Of a stretch of 64,000 nucleotides of DNA, positions 55,183 through 64,000 are shown one piece after another. Origin of the DNA: Epibacterium ulvae (GTDB lineage Bacteria > Pseudomonadota > Alphaproteobacteria > Rhodobacterales > Rhodobacteraceae). The notes under the pieces were generated by a model, which saw only the letters and a list, made by a program, of their open reading frames with translations, had not been told where the DNA came from and ran no database searches. Position numbers and translations under genes: made by a program. The DNA lies in NCBI RefSeq assembly GCF_900102795.1, contig NZ_FMWG01000005.1, forward strand, positions 248,001 to 312,000, given 5' to 3'. The stretch's first letter is position 1; each line of letters starts with the position of its first letter.

Positions 55183-57162
55183 ATGAACCCATCAGACAGC
55201 CCCCCTAGCCAGAGACTTTTGGCACAGGGATTTTGCGCTTTGCTCCCATCGCAAGACCACTCCATATCCGAGGCAGATCAGCCAACGGACAAGATTTTTG
55301 GCGAAACCTATGGGTTGCATAACTGGGGTGATGACCTCGTCACCGTGGATGCCACAGGGGCGGTCTGTCTGGGTGATCCCACTTTCCCAGACGGTCAGCC
55401 CACACCTTTGCCCAAGATCATGGCAGACCTATCGGATCGCGGCATTGTGGCCCCGGTTCTGTTACGGGTTGATGCGTTTCTGGATCGCGCATTGGCACAA
55501 CTTAACACCGCCTTTGCTGAGGCCTGCACTGCCACCCGGTACCAGGGCGTCTATCGCGGTGTGTTCCCGATCAAGGTCAATCAGCAGGCCGAAGTGATCA
55601 AACAGCTGGTCCGAAGTGGCCGCAGGTTTAACTATGGGCTGGAAGCCGGATCAAAACCGGAACTACTGATCGCATTGGCGCAGGACCTGCCCTCTGATGC
55701 ACTGCTGATCTGCAATGGCTTCAAAGACGAAGATTTCATCCGCCTCGCGATCCTGTCCCGCCATTTGGGCCACAACACGGTGATTGTCATCGAAAGCTTG
55801 GATGAATTTGACATTATCCAACGAGTCAGCGCCGATCTGAACAGACGCCCATTACTTGGGGTTCGAGTGAAATTGACAGAACGCGTGACCGGGAAATGGC
55901 AAGAATCCTCAGGCGATCGCTCTACCTTTGGGCTTAGCGCGTTTGAACTGATGGCGCTGATCACCCGCATGAAAAACAGCGATTTTCTGGATTGCCTTGT
56001 ACTGCAGCACAGTCATTTGGGCAGTCAGGTGCCCGATATCATAGACGTGCGCCGCGCCACAACCGAGGCCTGCCGGTTTTATACCGAACTGACAAACCTT
56101 GGCGCTCCGCTGACTCATATCGACTTGGGCGGCGGACTGGGCGTGGATTACACTGGGGCACGCCGCGCAGATGACAATTCGGTCAACTATTCGGTCGACG
56201 AATACTGCTATAACATCGTTGAAACCCTGCGCTATGCTCTGGATGAAGCCGAGATCCCACATCCTACCATCGTCACCGAAAGCGGCCGGTTTGTGGTAGC
56301 CCAGTCTTCAATTTTTGTGTTCAATGTATTGGGTGCCACACTTTATGACGCGGGCGAAAAACCCGATCTTTACCCCGAAGACCACCATCTGTTGGCTGAT
56401 CTGATGGCAGTAGAGCATTACATTGATGGAGCCCGCCACCAAGAAGCGCTGAACGATGCGGTCTATTACCGCGACGAAATGCGGGCCCTGTTTCGACGCG
56501 GGCAGCTCAATCTCGATCAACTGTCGCGAGGGGAACAGATCTTCCTGTATCTGTCCGCCCGCCTGAAACTCCGCGACACCGAAGAAAATGCCGCGTTTTT
56601 CATCGATCACTACCACGGTAACTTTTCTCTGTTCCAGTCCCTGCCGGACGTCTGGGCGATTGATCAACTGCACCCCATTCTGCCCCTGCAACGCTTGAAC
56701 GAAGCGCCAACTCGCCACGCCATCATAAATGACATCACCTGTGACAGCGACGGAAAAATTGACCGTTTCATCCTGGGCGAAGACATCGCCAGCGCCCTGC
56801 CTGTGCACGATCTGGTCGACGATCAGCCTTATTACGTCGGCGCGTTTTTTGTCGGTGCATATCAGGAAACACTCGGTGATCTGCACAATCTGTTTGGGGA
56901 TGCAAATGTCATCACAATATCGCTGGACGGTGCAGGTGGTTTTTCGATCGTCAACGAAACCGAGGCCGACAGCATCGCTGAGGTGCTGTCATACGTCGAA
57001 TACGATCCGCGCGATTGTCTGGACGCGGTACGCCAGAAAATCGAACGCGCGGTTGTGGCGGGCTTAGTGGAAGCCGAAACCCGACGCCTGATGATTTCCG
57101 CCTATAAAAAGGCCCTAAACGGGTCGACCTATTTTGAACAGCCAGCCCCACGGCAAGCCTGA
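55183..57162 (+). CDS. speA: Biosynthetic arginine decarboxylase
   Basis: PLP enzyme of 659 residues (fold III) making agmatine from arginine. The cofactor lysine is K131 in VFPIKVNQQ; the glycine-rich phosphate loop is DLGGGLGVDY, and the C-terminal DNIFGD-like stretch is DLHNLFGDANVI. The N-terminal 35 residues are an extra, poorly conserved extension. It begins a four-gene set that leads to spermidine. Transcription could run on from the importer genes or start in the 100-base gap upstream. Confidence 0.93.
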   Translation: MNPSDSPPSQRLLAQGFCALLPSQDHSISEADQPTDKIFGETYGLHNWGDDLVTVDATGAVCLGDPTFPDGQPTPLPKIMADLSDRGIVAPVLLRVDAFLDRALAQLNTAFAEACTATRYQGVYRGVFPIKVNQQAEVIKQLVRSGRRFNYGLEAGSKPELLIALAQDLPSDALLICNGFKDEDFIRLAILSRHLGHNTVIVIESLDEFDIIQRVSADLNRRPLLGVRVKLTERVTGKWQESSGDRSTFGLSAFELMALITRMKNSDFLDCLVLQHSHLGSQVPDIIDVRRATTEACRFYTELTNLGAPLTHIDLGGGLGVDYTGARRADDNSVNYSVDEYCYNIVETLRYALDEAEIPHPTIVTESGRFVVAQSSIFVFNVLGATLYDAGEKPDLYPEDHHLLADLMAVEHYIDGARHQEALNDAVYYRDEMRALFRRGQLNLDQLSRGEQIFLYLSARLKLRDTEENAAFFIDHYHGNFSLFQSLPDVWAIDQLHPILPLQRLNEAPTRHAIINDITCDSDGKIDRFILGEDIASALPVHDLVDDQPYYVGAFFVGAYQETLGDLHNLFGDANVITISLDGAGGFSIVNETEADSIAEVLSYVEYDPRDCLDAVRQKIERAVVAGLVEAETRRLMISAYKKALNGSTYFEQPAPRQA

Positions 57163-57182
57163 CCCACACAAAGGAAAAGACC

Positions 57183-58391
57183 ATGGAAAAGGTTCTGGTT
57201 GTCGGCGCTGGTGGCGTCGGCGCGGTTGCTGTCACCAAGATGGCAATGCATCCCGAAATTTTCAAAGACATCACATTGGCCAGTCGCACGCTGTCCAAAT
57301 GTGACGCCATCGCGTCAGCGGTCAAAACCCGCACGGGTGTGGCTATCCGCACCGCGCAGTTGGATGCGATGAACGTGGCGGACACCGTCGCCCTGATCCG
57401 CGAAACCGGCGCTGAACTGCTGGTAAATCTGGCCCTACCCTATCAGGATCTGGTGCTGATGGACGCTTGTCTTGAGGCTGGCATCCACTATTTGGACACC
57501 GCAAATTATGAGCCGGAGAATGAAGCCAAGTTTGAATACAAATGGCAGTGGACCTATCAGGAGCGGTTCAAACAGGCGGGGTTAACGGCAATTTTGGGCT
57601 CAGGGTTTGATCCGGGCGTGACCTCAATCATGGCGACCTGGGTGCGCAAACACAAACTGACAGGTATCCGCCTAATTGATGTGCTGGATTGCAACGGTGG
57701 TGACAACGGCAAAGCCTTTGCCACTAATTTCAACCCGGAAATCAACATTCGCGAAGTGACCGCACCAGCGCGGCATTGGGAAAACGGCGCTTGGATCGAA
57801 AGCCCCGCCATGACGCAGAAACACCAATTCGACTTCCCCGAAGTGGGCAGGAAGAACATGTATTTGATGTATCACGAAGAACTGGAGAGCCTCTCTACCC
57901 ACTTCCCCGAAATTGAGCGCGCGCGCTTTTGGATGACCTTTGGTGACGCCTACATCAATCATGTCACCGTGTTGCAAAACGTGGGTATGACCGGGATTGA
58001 TCCCGTGAACCACAATGGGCAAGACATCATCCCGCTACAGTTTCTGAAAACTCTGCTGCCCGACCCTTCGGACCTCGGCGAGCTGACCAAAGGCAAGACC
58101 TGCATCGGTGATATCATCACCGGGCCAACGCCTGATGGCGTTGAAAAGACCTATTACATCTACAACATCTGCGACCACGAATCCTGCTACGCCGAGGTCG
58201 GCAGTCAAGCCGTGGCCTATACCACCGGCGTTCCGGCCATGATTGGGGCTGCACTTGTAATGCAGGGAGTATGGCGTGACCCTGGTGTCTGGAACACCGA
58301 ACAGCTGGATCCAGATGCATTCATGGAGATGCTGAACAGCGATGGCCTGCCGTGGCAACTGGTTGAACTCGACGCACATCCTGATTTCTAA
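57183..58391 (+). CDS. Carboxy(nor)spermidine dehydrogenase (saccharopine-dehydrogenase-like)
   Basis: NAD(P)-dependent enzyme of 402 residues. VLVVGAGGVGAVAVTKMA is the nucleotide fold; HYLDTANYEPENEAKFEY and GSGFDPGVTSIMATWV are characteristic. It condenses a diamine (putrescine or diaminopropane) with aspartate semialdehyde and reduces the product to carboxyspermidine or carboxynorspermidine. AAAGGA precedes ATG. Its partner decarboxylase is the next gene. Confidence 0.9.
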   Translation: MEKVLVVGAGGVGAVAVTKMAMHPEIFKDITLASRTLSKCDAIASAVKTRTGVAIRTAQLDAMNVADTVALIRETGAELLVNLALPYQDLVLMDACLEAGIHYLDTANYEPENEAKFEYKWQWTYQERFKQAGLTAILGSGFDPGVTSIMATWVRKHKLTGIRLIDVLDCNGGDNGKAFATNFNPEINIREVTAPARHWENGAWIESPAMTQKHQFDFPEVGRKNMYLMYHEELESLSTHFPEIERARFWMTFGDAYINHVTVLQNVGMTGIDPVNHNGQDIIPLQFLKTLLPDPSDLGELTKGKTCIGDIITGPTPDGVEKTYYIYNICDHESCYAEVGSQAVAYTTGVPAMIGAALVMQGVWRDPGVWNTEQLDPDAFMEMLNSDGLPWQLVELDAHPDF

Positions 58392-58427
58392 ACCAGACGC
58401 CTGTAGCGCCAGCGGCAGGCACGCGCG

Positions 58428-58462
58428 CCCCCTCAGGCGGGCGCATTCCACGCCTGAGGGGG
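58428..58462. other. Strong intercistronic hairpin
   Basis: CCCCCTCAGGCG (58428-58439) pairs with CGCCTGAGGGGG (58451-58462) as a 12-bp stem around an 11-base loop. No T-run follows, so mRNA stabilisation or processing is more likely than termination. Confidence 0.6.
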
Positions 58463-58504
58463 GCGAACGCTCAGCATCTTTTCCTTCTGCTGCGAAAGAC
58501 CCAC

Positions 58505-59677
58505 ATGGACATCAAAGCGCTCTCCACCCAAAGCTTCGCCCGCTTCGACCTTACCCGCGTACCCTCCCCGTGTTTTGTGGTGGACGAGGTCGCGGTTGAA
58601 CGTAATCTGCGCATATTAAACGACGTCGCCAACCAATCCGGTGCGCGCATCCTTCTGGCGCTCAAGGCATTTTCGATGTTTGCTTTGGCCTCCTTGGTGG
58701 ATCGCTACCTTACCGGCACCTGCGCGTCTGGCCTGTATGAGGCACGCTTGGGCGCCGAGAAATTCAACGGCGAGGTCACCACCTATTGCGCTGGGTTCAA
58801 ACCCGATGATCTGCCGGACATTCTGCGTTACTCCGATCATCTGATCTTCAACTCCCCGGCCCAGCACCATCGCTTTGCGCCGCTCATTGCCAAGGCACGC
58901 AGCATAGGCGACCAGGTCAGTATCGGCCTGCGCATCAACCCCGAGCACTCAGAAGGCTGGACTGAGAAATACGATCCCACCGCGCCCTGTTCGCGTCTTG
59001 GCACACCGATTTCGCAGCTGTATGCCTCTGATTGGGAGGGGGTCGAAGGGCTGCATCTGCACACGCTTTGTGAACAGGGCTTTGCGCCTCTGGCCCGCAC
59101 CTGGACCGCATTAGAGCCGAAAATCATCAATCTCCTGCCGCGTCTGAAGTGGATCAATCTGGGCGGTGGTCACCACATCCCCCAACCCGACTATGACCGC
59201 GCGGGCCTTGTCGCGTTGGTCCGTAACCTACGAGCCCGCCACAATGTTGAGGTTTATCTGGAACCCGGCGAGGCCTGCGTGCTGCATTCCGGCATTCTGG
59301 TGGGAGAAGTGTTGGACGTCACGCACAATGCCATGCCGCTTGTGATCAGCGATGTGTCCGCCACCTGCCATATGCCCGACGTAATTGAGGCCCCGTACCG
59401 CCCTGATCTTCTAAACGAAATTCCCAATGCCCAGATCTACCGCATCGGCGGCCCGTCTTGTTTGGCTGGCGATGTGATTGGCGATTACGGCTTTGCCAAC
59501 CCACCGCAAGTTGGCGATCGCTTCGCCTTTCTTGATCAGTCCCACTACTCGATGGTCAAGACCAACACGTTCAACGGCGTGCCCTTGCCCGCAATCGCGC
59601 TTTGGAATTCACAAACAGATGCGCTGACATTGTTACGCACCCCGCATTACCTTGATTTTCTGGAGCGTCTGTCATGA
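58505..59677 (+). CDS. nspC: Carboxy(nor)spermidine decarboxylase
   Basis: Fold-III PLP decarboxylase of 390 residues. The cofactor lysine is in LLALKAFS, the phosphate loop in WINLGGGHHI, and the active-site cysteine/aspartate stretch includes VSATCHMPDV. It removes CO2 from carboxyspermidine or carboxynorspermidine, giving the triamine. It overlaps speB by four bases. Confidence 0.92.
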   Translation: MDIKALSTQSFARFDLTRVPSPCFVVDEVAVERNLRILNDVANQSGARILLALKAFSMFALASLVDRYLTGTCASGLYEARLGAEKFNGEVTTYCAGFKPDDLPDILRYSDHLIFNSPAQHHRFAPLIAKARSIGDQVSIGLRINPEHSEGWTEKYDPTAPCSRLGTPISQLYASDWEGVEGLHLHTLCEQGFAPLARTWTALEPKIINLLPRLKWINLGGGHHIPQPDYDRAGLVALVRNLRARHNVEVYLEPGEACVLHSGILVGEVLDVTHNAMPLVISDVSATCHMPDVIEAPYRPDLLNEIPNAQIYRIGGPSCLAGDVIGDYGFANPPQVGDRFAFLDQSHYSMVKTNTFNGVPLPAIALWNSQTDALTLLRTPHYLDFLERLS

Positions 59678-60552
59678 CTTATTTTCTGCAGGGCGAGCTA
59701 TCGCAAGAGGAACGCAATCCTACAACCTCGCGCTTTCGCGTGATCCCGGTGCCGCTGGAACGCACGGTATCATATGGCGGTGGCACCAGCGCAGGACCGG
59801 ACGCAATTTTAGAGGCCAGCACCGAATTGGAACGTCTGTGTCGCGACACAGAGCCTTGCGCATGTGGCATCACGACCGAACCCGCAGTTGAATGTTTTGC
59901 CTCGCTCCCCACCGTGATGGAAGACATTGCCAAACGTACCTGCGCCGCAGTCGCAGCTGGGGCAATTCCAGTGGTTCTTGGCGGCGAACATGCACTAACC
60001 TATGGCGCGGTGCGCGGTGTGGCCCGCGCCACTGGCCGCCCCATCGGCATTATCCAAATCGACGCCCATGCGGACCTGCGCAAAGCCTATCAGGAGGAAC
60101 GTCACTCCCATGCCTCTGTAATGCAGCTGTTAGTCGAAGAAGAAGACGTCGCCCTGGCACAATTTGGCGTGCGGGCGCTGTGCCGCGAAGAAGTGGACCG
60201 CCGCGTCGCCCACAGTGTTTTTCACATCGACGCCGAAGAGCTGGTCCGCGACGATATTCATACGGTTCAATTGCCTGAAGAGTTCCCAAACGATATCTAT
60301 GTTAGCTTTGATTTGGATGGGCTGGACCCTGCGATCCTGCCAGCAACAGGCACACCGGTGCCAGGCGGATTGGGCTATTATCAAGCTCTCAACCTTGTGC
60401 GCGCATCTCTCATCGACCGCAAGTTGGTTGGCATAGATGTTGTTGAACTTGCGCCTGAAATCGGCAGCCGCGTGTCAAACTTCACCGCTGCGCAACTCAC
60501 CTATGCCCTCATGGCAGCCGCCCTCCCAACCTTGCGGGACCAAACGCTTTAA
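59674..60552 (+). CDS. speB: Agmatinase
   Basis: Ureohydrolase of 292 residues. Manganese ligands are in GGEHALT, DAHADLR and SFDLDGLDP. It converts agmatine to putrescine, linking speA to the spermidine-forming pair. It starts in an ATGA overlap with nspC. Confidence 0.92.
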   Translation: MTYFLQGELSQEERNPTTSRFRVIPVPLERTVSYGGGTSAGPDAILEASTELERLCRDTEPCACGITTEPAVECFASLPTVMEDIAKRTCAAVAAGAIPVVLGGEHALTYGAVRGVARATGRPIGIIQIDAHADLRKAYQEERHSHASVMQLLVEEEDVALAQFGVRALCREEVDRRVAHSVFHIDAEELVRDDIHTVQLPEEFPNDIYVSFDLDGLDPAILPATGTPVPGGLGYYQALNLVRASLIDRKLVGIDVVELAPEIGSRVSNFTAAQLTYALMAAALPTLRDQTL

Positions 60553-60617
60553 GATTGCAAAACATTGCGCCCACAACGGAGGGCAAAATACTCTAATATT
60601 ACGCTTTTATTAATTTC

Positions 60618-60632
60618 CGAGTAAATTACTCT
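60618..60632. promoter_or_regulatory. Iron-box-like palindrome upstream of the TonB-dependent receptor
   Basis: CGAGTAAATTACTCT contains the perfect palindrome GAGTAA-A-TTACTC (60619-60631) and differs from TGA-N9-TCA only at its outer bases. It shares AATTACTC with the box at 62864. It lies about 100 bases before the receptor start. Confidence 0.55.
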
Positions 60633-60734
60633 TGATTGTAAATTTGCGCACGCCTAAGACAAACCCGCCTTTCACAAGGCGAGCCAGGACCATTCCAAGC
60701 CATGCCCCCCTCCCTTTTAGACTAAAGGCTCAAC

Positions 60735-62723
60735 ATGGCTCAAATGACCCGATCCCTATTGCCAGGGCTGCTTTGTGGCACCGCTCTGACACTTTCCTTT
60801 GCACAGTCCGCACTGGCAGACGAAGACACCATCTATTCCCTTGATCCAATTATCGTTGAAAAGCGTGACGCTGAATATGGCGCAGCTGACCGCGCAACCG
60901 CTGTCTACGTGGCCGACGCGGAGATTGAGCGCGCTAGCTTTGGTGATCTGAAGGACCTGTTTGCAGGCATCGCTTCTGTGTCAGTTGGGGGTGCAGTCCC
61001 TGTGGCACAGAAGATCTTTGTGAATGGCGTGGATATGTTGAACCTCGCCATCACGGTGGATGGCGTATCCCAGAACAACCGCGTGTTCCACCACGCCAGC
61101 GCAAACGTCTTTGATCCCAGCCTGATGAAATCCGTTCGGGTGGATTCCGGTGTAGCTGCCGCGGATTCCGGTCCCGGTGCCCTTGCGGGTGGCGTGATCA
61201 TGGAAACCGTTGATGCCGAAGACATCCTCGAAGAGGGTGACAATTTCGGCGGGAAATTCCGCCTCGGCTATTCAGACAACGGCAAAACCGCTCAGGCCGC
61301 TTTGACATTGGCCGGACGCAGCAACGGCTTTGAAATTCTGGCTTACACCCGACGCGCAAACGGTGAAAACTACGACGATGGCAATGGTGAAGAAGTCACC
61401 GGAACCGAGGCAGATCTGACCTCGCATCTGTTAAAACTGGCCTATGAATCGGACGAAGGACATCGGGTTGAACTGTCGGCGCAAGAACTGAACGACGGCG
61501 GATTGCGCAACGCGCGCGCCAACTTTGGCTATCGACCCGCCCGTGGCCCGTTCCCCGATCTGCGCGTCTATGACACCCGTCGCCGAATTGTTTCGTTGCG
61601 CTATGAAAACACACAGGCCACCGGCCTCTGGGATCCGTCTGTTGTCTTTGGCTACTCGTCAACCAGTTTGAAAACACCTGTTCCCTTTGGCGACGATGCA
61701 AAATCCAGCACGTTTTCCACGACTTTGAAGAACACCTTTAATCTAGGTGGAGAAAATACAATCACCGCCGGGGTCGATTACCAAGACAAAAACAACCGCT
61801 ATTCCGGCAACTGGATTACCGATCGCCCCTTCGAAGAAAGCCAAAACCTTGGCCTTTTTGCCCAAGCGCGGTTTGAGCCCACCGAACGATTCAAAATTTC
61901 GGCGGGTGCCCGTATGGACTGGCAAGATTTCACAGATCGCAACGGTGGAGAGCAAAGCCACAATGGGTTGAGTGGAAATCTGTCACTTACCTATGATTTC
62001 ACGGATGAGCTGACCGGACGCGCGGCCTATTCGAGCGTCTTTGGCGGTATCATTCTGGAAGACAACTATCTACTGGGTGATGCATGGGACTATTCAGGTC
62101 TCACCGATGCGTCACGCGGGAAAAACCTGGTTGTGGGTCTGGACTGGCAGCGCAACAATTGGACTCTGGGCGGGGAGTATTTCCGAACCCAGATCAATGA
62201 TGCACGCTTCTCATCCTACGACGGAGGCGCGGCGGCCTACACTGCAAGCCACAATGATTTCGAAGCCCGTGGCTTTAACCTTGCGGCCACATATGGTTGG
62301 GACAGCGGCTTCGCACGCTTTACCGCCAGCAAATCGGAAAACTACATCAACGGCGCCAAAGCCTCTAGCTTCTATGTGTTGGACTATGGCGCACCGTTGG
62401 GCACAGTTCTAGCGCTGGAGGTGCAGCAAGAGCTGCCACAATACAACCTTGTGATTGGCGGCAATATTGATGCGGCGCTCAGCTACAATCACAACGCAAG
62501 CGAATCTGACCCCGTGTCGGAACTTGCAGGCTATGAAGTGGTAAACATCTTCGCTGAATACACTCCACCTGCGGCAGACAACGTGACCATTCGTGCCGGC
62601 ATCGACAACCTGTTTGACCGTCAGTTCGCGGATCGCGCAACGTACGGTGGCGATTACGAAACTTTTAATACGCTGAAAGAACCAGGCCGGACGATCTCAT
62701 TGGTTGCAACGGTTAAATTTTAG
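60735..62723 (+). CDS. TonB-dependent outer-membrane siderophore receptor
   Basis: Receptor of 662 residues. A signal peptide (to about SALADED) is followed by the TonB-box/plug region (IIVEKRDAEYG, then VDGVSQNNRVFHHASANVFDP) and a 22-strand-type barrel ending in a terminal phenylalanine (LVATVKF). AAAGG precedes ATG. It probably takes up the siderophore made by the genes around it, powered by tonB-exbBD at 48494-51112. Confidence 0.92.
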   Translation: MAQMTRSLLPGLLCGTALTLSFAQSALADEDTIYSLDPIIVEKRDAEYGAADRATAVYVADAEIERASFGDLKDLFAGIASVSVGGAVPVAQKIFVNGVDMLNLAITVDGVSQNNRVFHHASANVFDPSLMKSVRVDSGVAAADSGPGALAGGVIMETVDAEDILEEGDNFGGKFRLGYSDNGKTAQAALTLAGRSNGFEILAYTRRANGENYDDGNGEEVTGTEADLTSHLLKLAYESDEGHRVELSAQELNDGGLRNARANFGYRPARGPFPDLRVYDTRRRIVSLRYENTQATGLWDPSVVFGYSSTSLKTPVPFGDDAKSSTFSTTLKNTFNLGGENTITAGVDYQDKNNRYSGNWITDRPFEESQNLGLFAQARFEPTERFKISAGARMDWQDFTDRNGGEQSHNGLSGNLSLTYDFTDELTGRAAYSSVFGGIILEDNYLLGDAWDYSGLTDASRGKNLVVGLDWQRNNWTLGGEYFRTQINDARFSSYDGGAAAYTASHNDFEARGFNLAATYGWDSGFARFTASKSENYINGAKASSFYVLDYGAPLGTVLALEVQQELPQYNLVIGGNIDAALSYNHNASESDPVSELAGYEVVNIFAEYTPPAADNVTIRAGIDNLFDRQFADRATYGGDYETFNTLKEPGRTISLVATVKF

Positions 62724-62730
62724 TACTTTC

Positions 62731-62752
62731 AATACGGCTTCGGCCGTATTGT
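62731..62752. other. TTCG-loop hairpin after the receptor gene
   Basis: CAATACGGC/GCCGTATTG, a 9-bp perfect stem with TTCG tetraloop, lies 8 bases after the stop. There is no T-run; it probably protects the mRNA end together with the terminator that follows. Confidence 0.6.
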
Positions 62753-62776
62753 CCCCGACTTTAGATTTCATACCTT

Positions 62777-62807
62777 GGCGGTGTTGGTCTCCAGCGCCGC
62801 CCTTTTT
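62777..62807 (+). terminator. Intrinsic terminator of the receptor gene
   Basis: GGCGGTGTTGG/CCAGCGCCGCC forms an 11-bp stem (two G-U pairs) with loop TCT, followed by CTTTTTC. Confidence 0.8.
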
Positions 62808-62863
62808 CATCCTATAGGCGTTTATTGTCTTAATTTCGCACTTCCAATATTTTCATCTTTTCT

Positions 62864-62878
62864 TGACTGAATTACTCA
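62864..62878. promoter_or_regulatory. Iron box (RirA-type) upstream of the siderophore synthetase
   Basis: TGACTGAATTACTCA fits TGA-N9-TCA exactly. It lies in the gap between the receptor terminator and the synthetase start; the rest of 62808-63100 shows no gene. Confidence 0.65.
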
Positions 62879-63100
62879 ACTAAAAGAAACTTCAAAGGAC
62901 GCCCAAACGCCATCGCGCTCGGGCCTATCCTCTCCTGCCAGCACGCCATTTCGCCTGCCAGTTCCCCCAAAAACCAACTTCACCGCAGACCATCCCGTTA
63001 TAGGTGATGTTCTGTGCTGTGATCTTCCTGCGGGAGCACCACGCGACATGACCGTCACACCCCATCCCTTGAATCCTCGCACCCATCTGGGGCGCGCGTC

Positions 63101-64000
63101 ATGACGTTTCAGCGCACATCAGACAGGCAACGCTGCGCAGTGCGCACGTCCATGCAGGCCCTGATCAATGGCTATCTGCGTGAAATTGATCCGGCACAGT
63201 TTTGTCAGGATCAGGGACGAGAGCGGTTGGCGATTGATCTCACACACTGTGGCGCGTGCCTATTTTTGGATGTGCAGTATCGGTCGCAAACTGGTCCACA
63301 TACCTTTGGCAGCGCCGATCTTGTTTACCACCCTTTGAACCAGCGCCACCCAGCCGCCCCAGTGCAGATCATCTGCCTGATTGCGCAGGAATGCGCCGCC
63401 CGCATTGACGCATCCGCCGAAGATAAATTGCCAGAGTTTCTGCGCTGCATCTTCAACAGCAACGCTGAAATCGAAACTCTGCTGGCTTACCGCTCCTCTA
63501 ACCAACCAATGGAAACCTTTTTGCAGGTTGAACAGGGCCTGACCTTTGGCCACTGGCTACACCCCACCCCCAAAAGTCGCGATGGTATGACATTCCTGCA
63601 CAAACAGCTCTACGCCCCTGAGCAAAAGGGCGCGTTTCGTCTGAGCTATTTTGCGGTGAGCGACGATCTGGTAATCAGTGACAGCGCCGAAGTGCCGCCA
63701 CACCACATCGTGACCTCCCTTTTGGGTCACACCGACATGCCAGCCCTCTTGCCCAACGAACGCTTGATCCCGGTTCATCCTTTGCAGGCAGACGTGCTGC
63801 GCAAAGATCCAAAGATTCAAGATCTGCTCAACTCCGGCAACCTTCGCGATCTTGGTCTATTGGGGCGCTCATTCTACGCGACCTCATCGGTGCGCACTCT
63901 TTATGCGCCAGACTGCCCTTGGATGGTGAAATTCTCCATTCCTGTCCGGCTAACCAATTCACTGCGCGTTACCCTGCGCAATGAGCTACAAGTTGGTGTG
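63101..64000 (+). CDS. IucA/IucC-family siderophore synthetase, N-terminal part
   Basis: The frame runs off the right edge; about 300 residues are present. The NIS-synthetase motifs GHWLHPTPKSRDG, IPVHPLQAD and VKFSIPVRLTNSLRV are clear. These ATP-dependent ligases join citrate or another polycarboxylate to amines or alcohols. I start it at ATG 63101, the first good in-frame start, without a strong ribosome site. The spermidine-forming genes upstream suggest a polyamine co-substrate. Confidence 0.87.
   Translation, partial: MTFQRTSDRQRCAVRTSMQALINGYLREIDPAQFCQDQGRERLAIDLTHCGACLFLDVQYRSQTGPHTFGSADLVYHPLNQRHPAAPVQIICLIAQECAARIDASAEDKLPEFLRCIFNSNAEIETLLAYRSSNQPMETFLQVEQGLTFGHWLHPTPKSRDGMTFLHKQLYAPEQKGAFRLSYFAVSDDLVISDSAEVPPHHIVTSLLGHTDMPALLPNERLIPVHPLQADVLRKDPKIQDLLNSGNLRDLGLLGRSFYATSSVRTLYAPDCPWMVKFSIPVRLTNSLRVTLRNELQVGV

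Noticed and set aside
1-64000. CRISPR arrays, rRNA genes or prophage modules
   Set aside because: No regularly spaced repeats, rRNA-like stretches or phage structural genes were seen in the window.

Overview
The window looks like a chromosomal segment of a marine alphaproteobacterium of the Roseobacter group (Rhodobacterales). The pointers are an AapJQMP-type amino-acid transporter, a Tat-exported PhoX phosphatase behind a Pho box, RirA-type iron boxes of the form TGA-N9-TCA, a lone trpA, and moderate GC content judged by eye. This placement is inferred from gene content; no search was run.

Region 1 (1-18190) reads as a catabolic island for an imported amino-acid-like compound, probably containing sulfur. 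The binding protein and two permeases of an Aap-type importer lie at its left end and the matching ATPase lies 14.5 kb away at its right end. Between them are a persulfide dioxygenase, a VOC protein, a cystathionine beta-lyase, a DMSO/biotin-sulfoxide-reductase-type molybdoenzyme, an IclR regulator, a rhodanese, an FAD amine oxidase, hydantoinase/oxoprolinase subunits A and B, an SDR, an acyl-CoA synthetase and a RidA protein. Two matching 17-bp half-degenerate palindromes (ideal form GTTCCG-TATAT-CGGAAC) sit in the two divergent promoter regions.

Region 2 (18331-26648) holds an SDR, a decayed transposase fragment, purU, phoX with its Pho box, and a FecBCDE-type metal or chelate importer whose last gene encodes a pseudoazurin-like copper protein.

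Region 3 (26700-39942) combines a complete branched-chain/amide-type ABC importer (LivFGMH plus binding protein), a sensory binding protein with histidine kinase and NtrC-type regulator, and a second IclR gene. That gene is divergent from an amidase and a cobalt-type nitrile hydratase operon. The natural reading is uptake, sensing and hydrolysis of nitriles and amides. The NtrC-type regulator has a degenerate sigma-54 contact motif.

Region 4 (40002-45255) is ordinary chromosome: nucleoside hydrolase, ychF, a PagL-like deacylase, trpA, three small membrane proteins and tRNA-Arg(TCT).

Region 5 (45256-48480) is a scar of mobile DNA beside the tRNA: a TniQ pseudogene with two frameshifts and a stop, a tyrosine-recombinase fragment, and an IS3-family element inserted into that fragment whose own orfB is frameshifted.

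Region 6 (48494-64000) is an iron-siderophore locus: tonB-exbD-exbD-exbB, then divergently a siderophore ABC importer. Four genes follow that together make spermidine (or a relative) from arginine: speA, carboxy(nor)spermidine dehydrogenase, nspC and speB. Then come a TonB-dependent receptor and the start of an IucA/IucC-type siderophore synthetase. Three iron-box-like sequences lie upstream of exbB, the receptor and the synthetase. A dedicated arginine-to-polyamine route inside an iron-controlled siderophore cluster is the most interesting feature of the window; it predicts a polyamine-backboned carboxylate-type siderophore.
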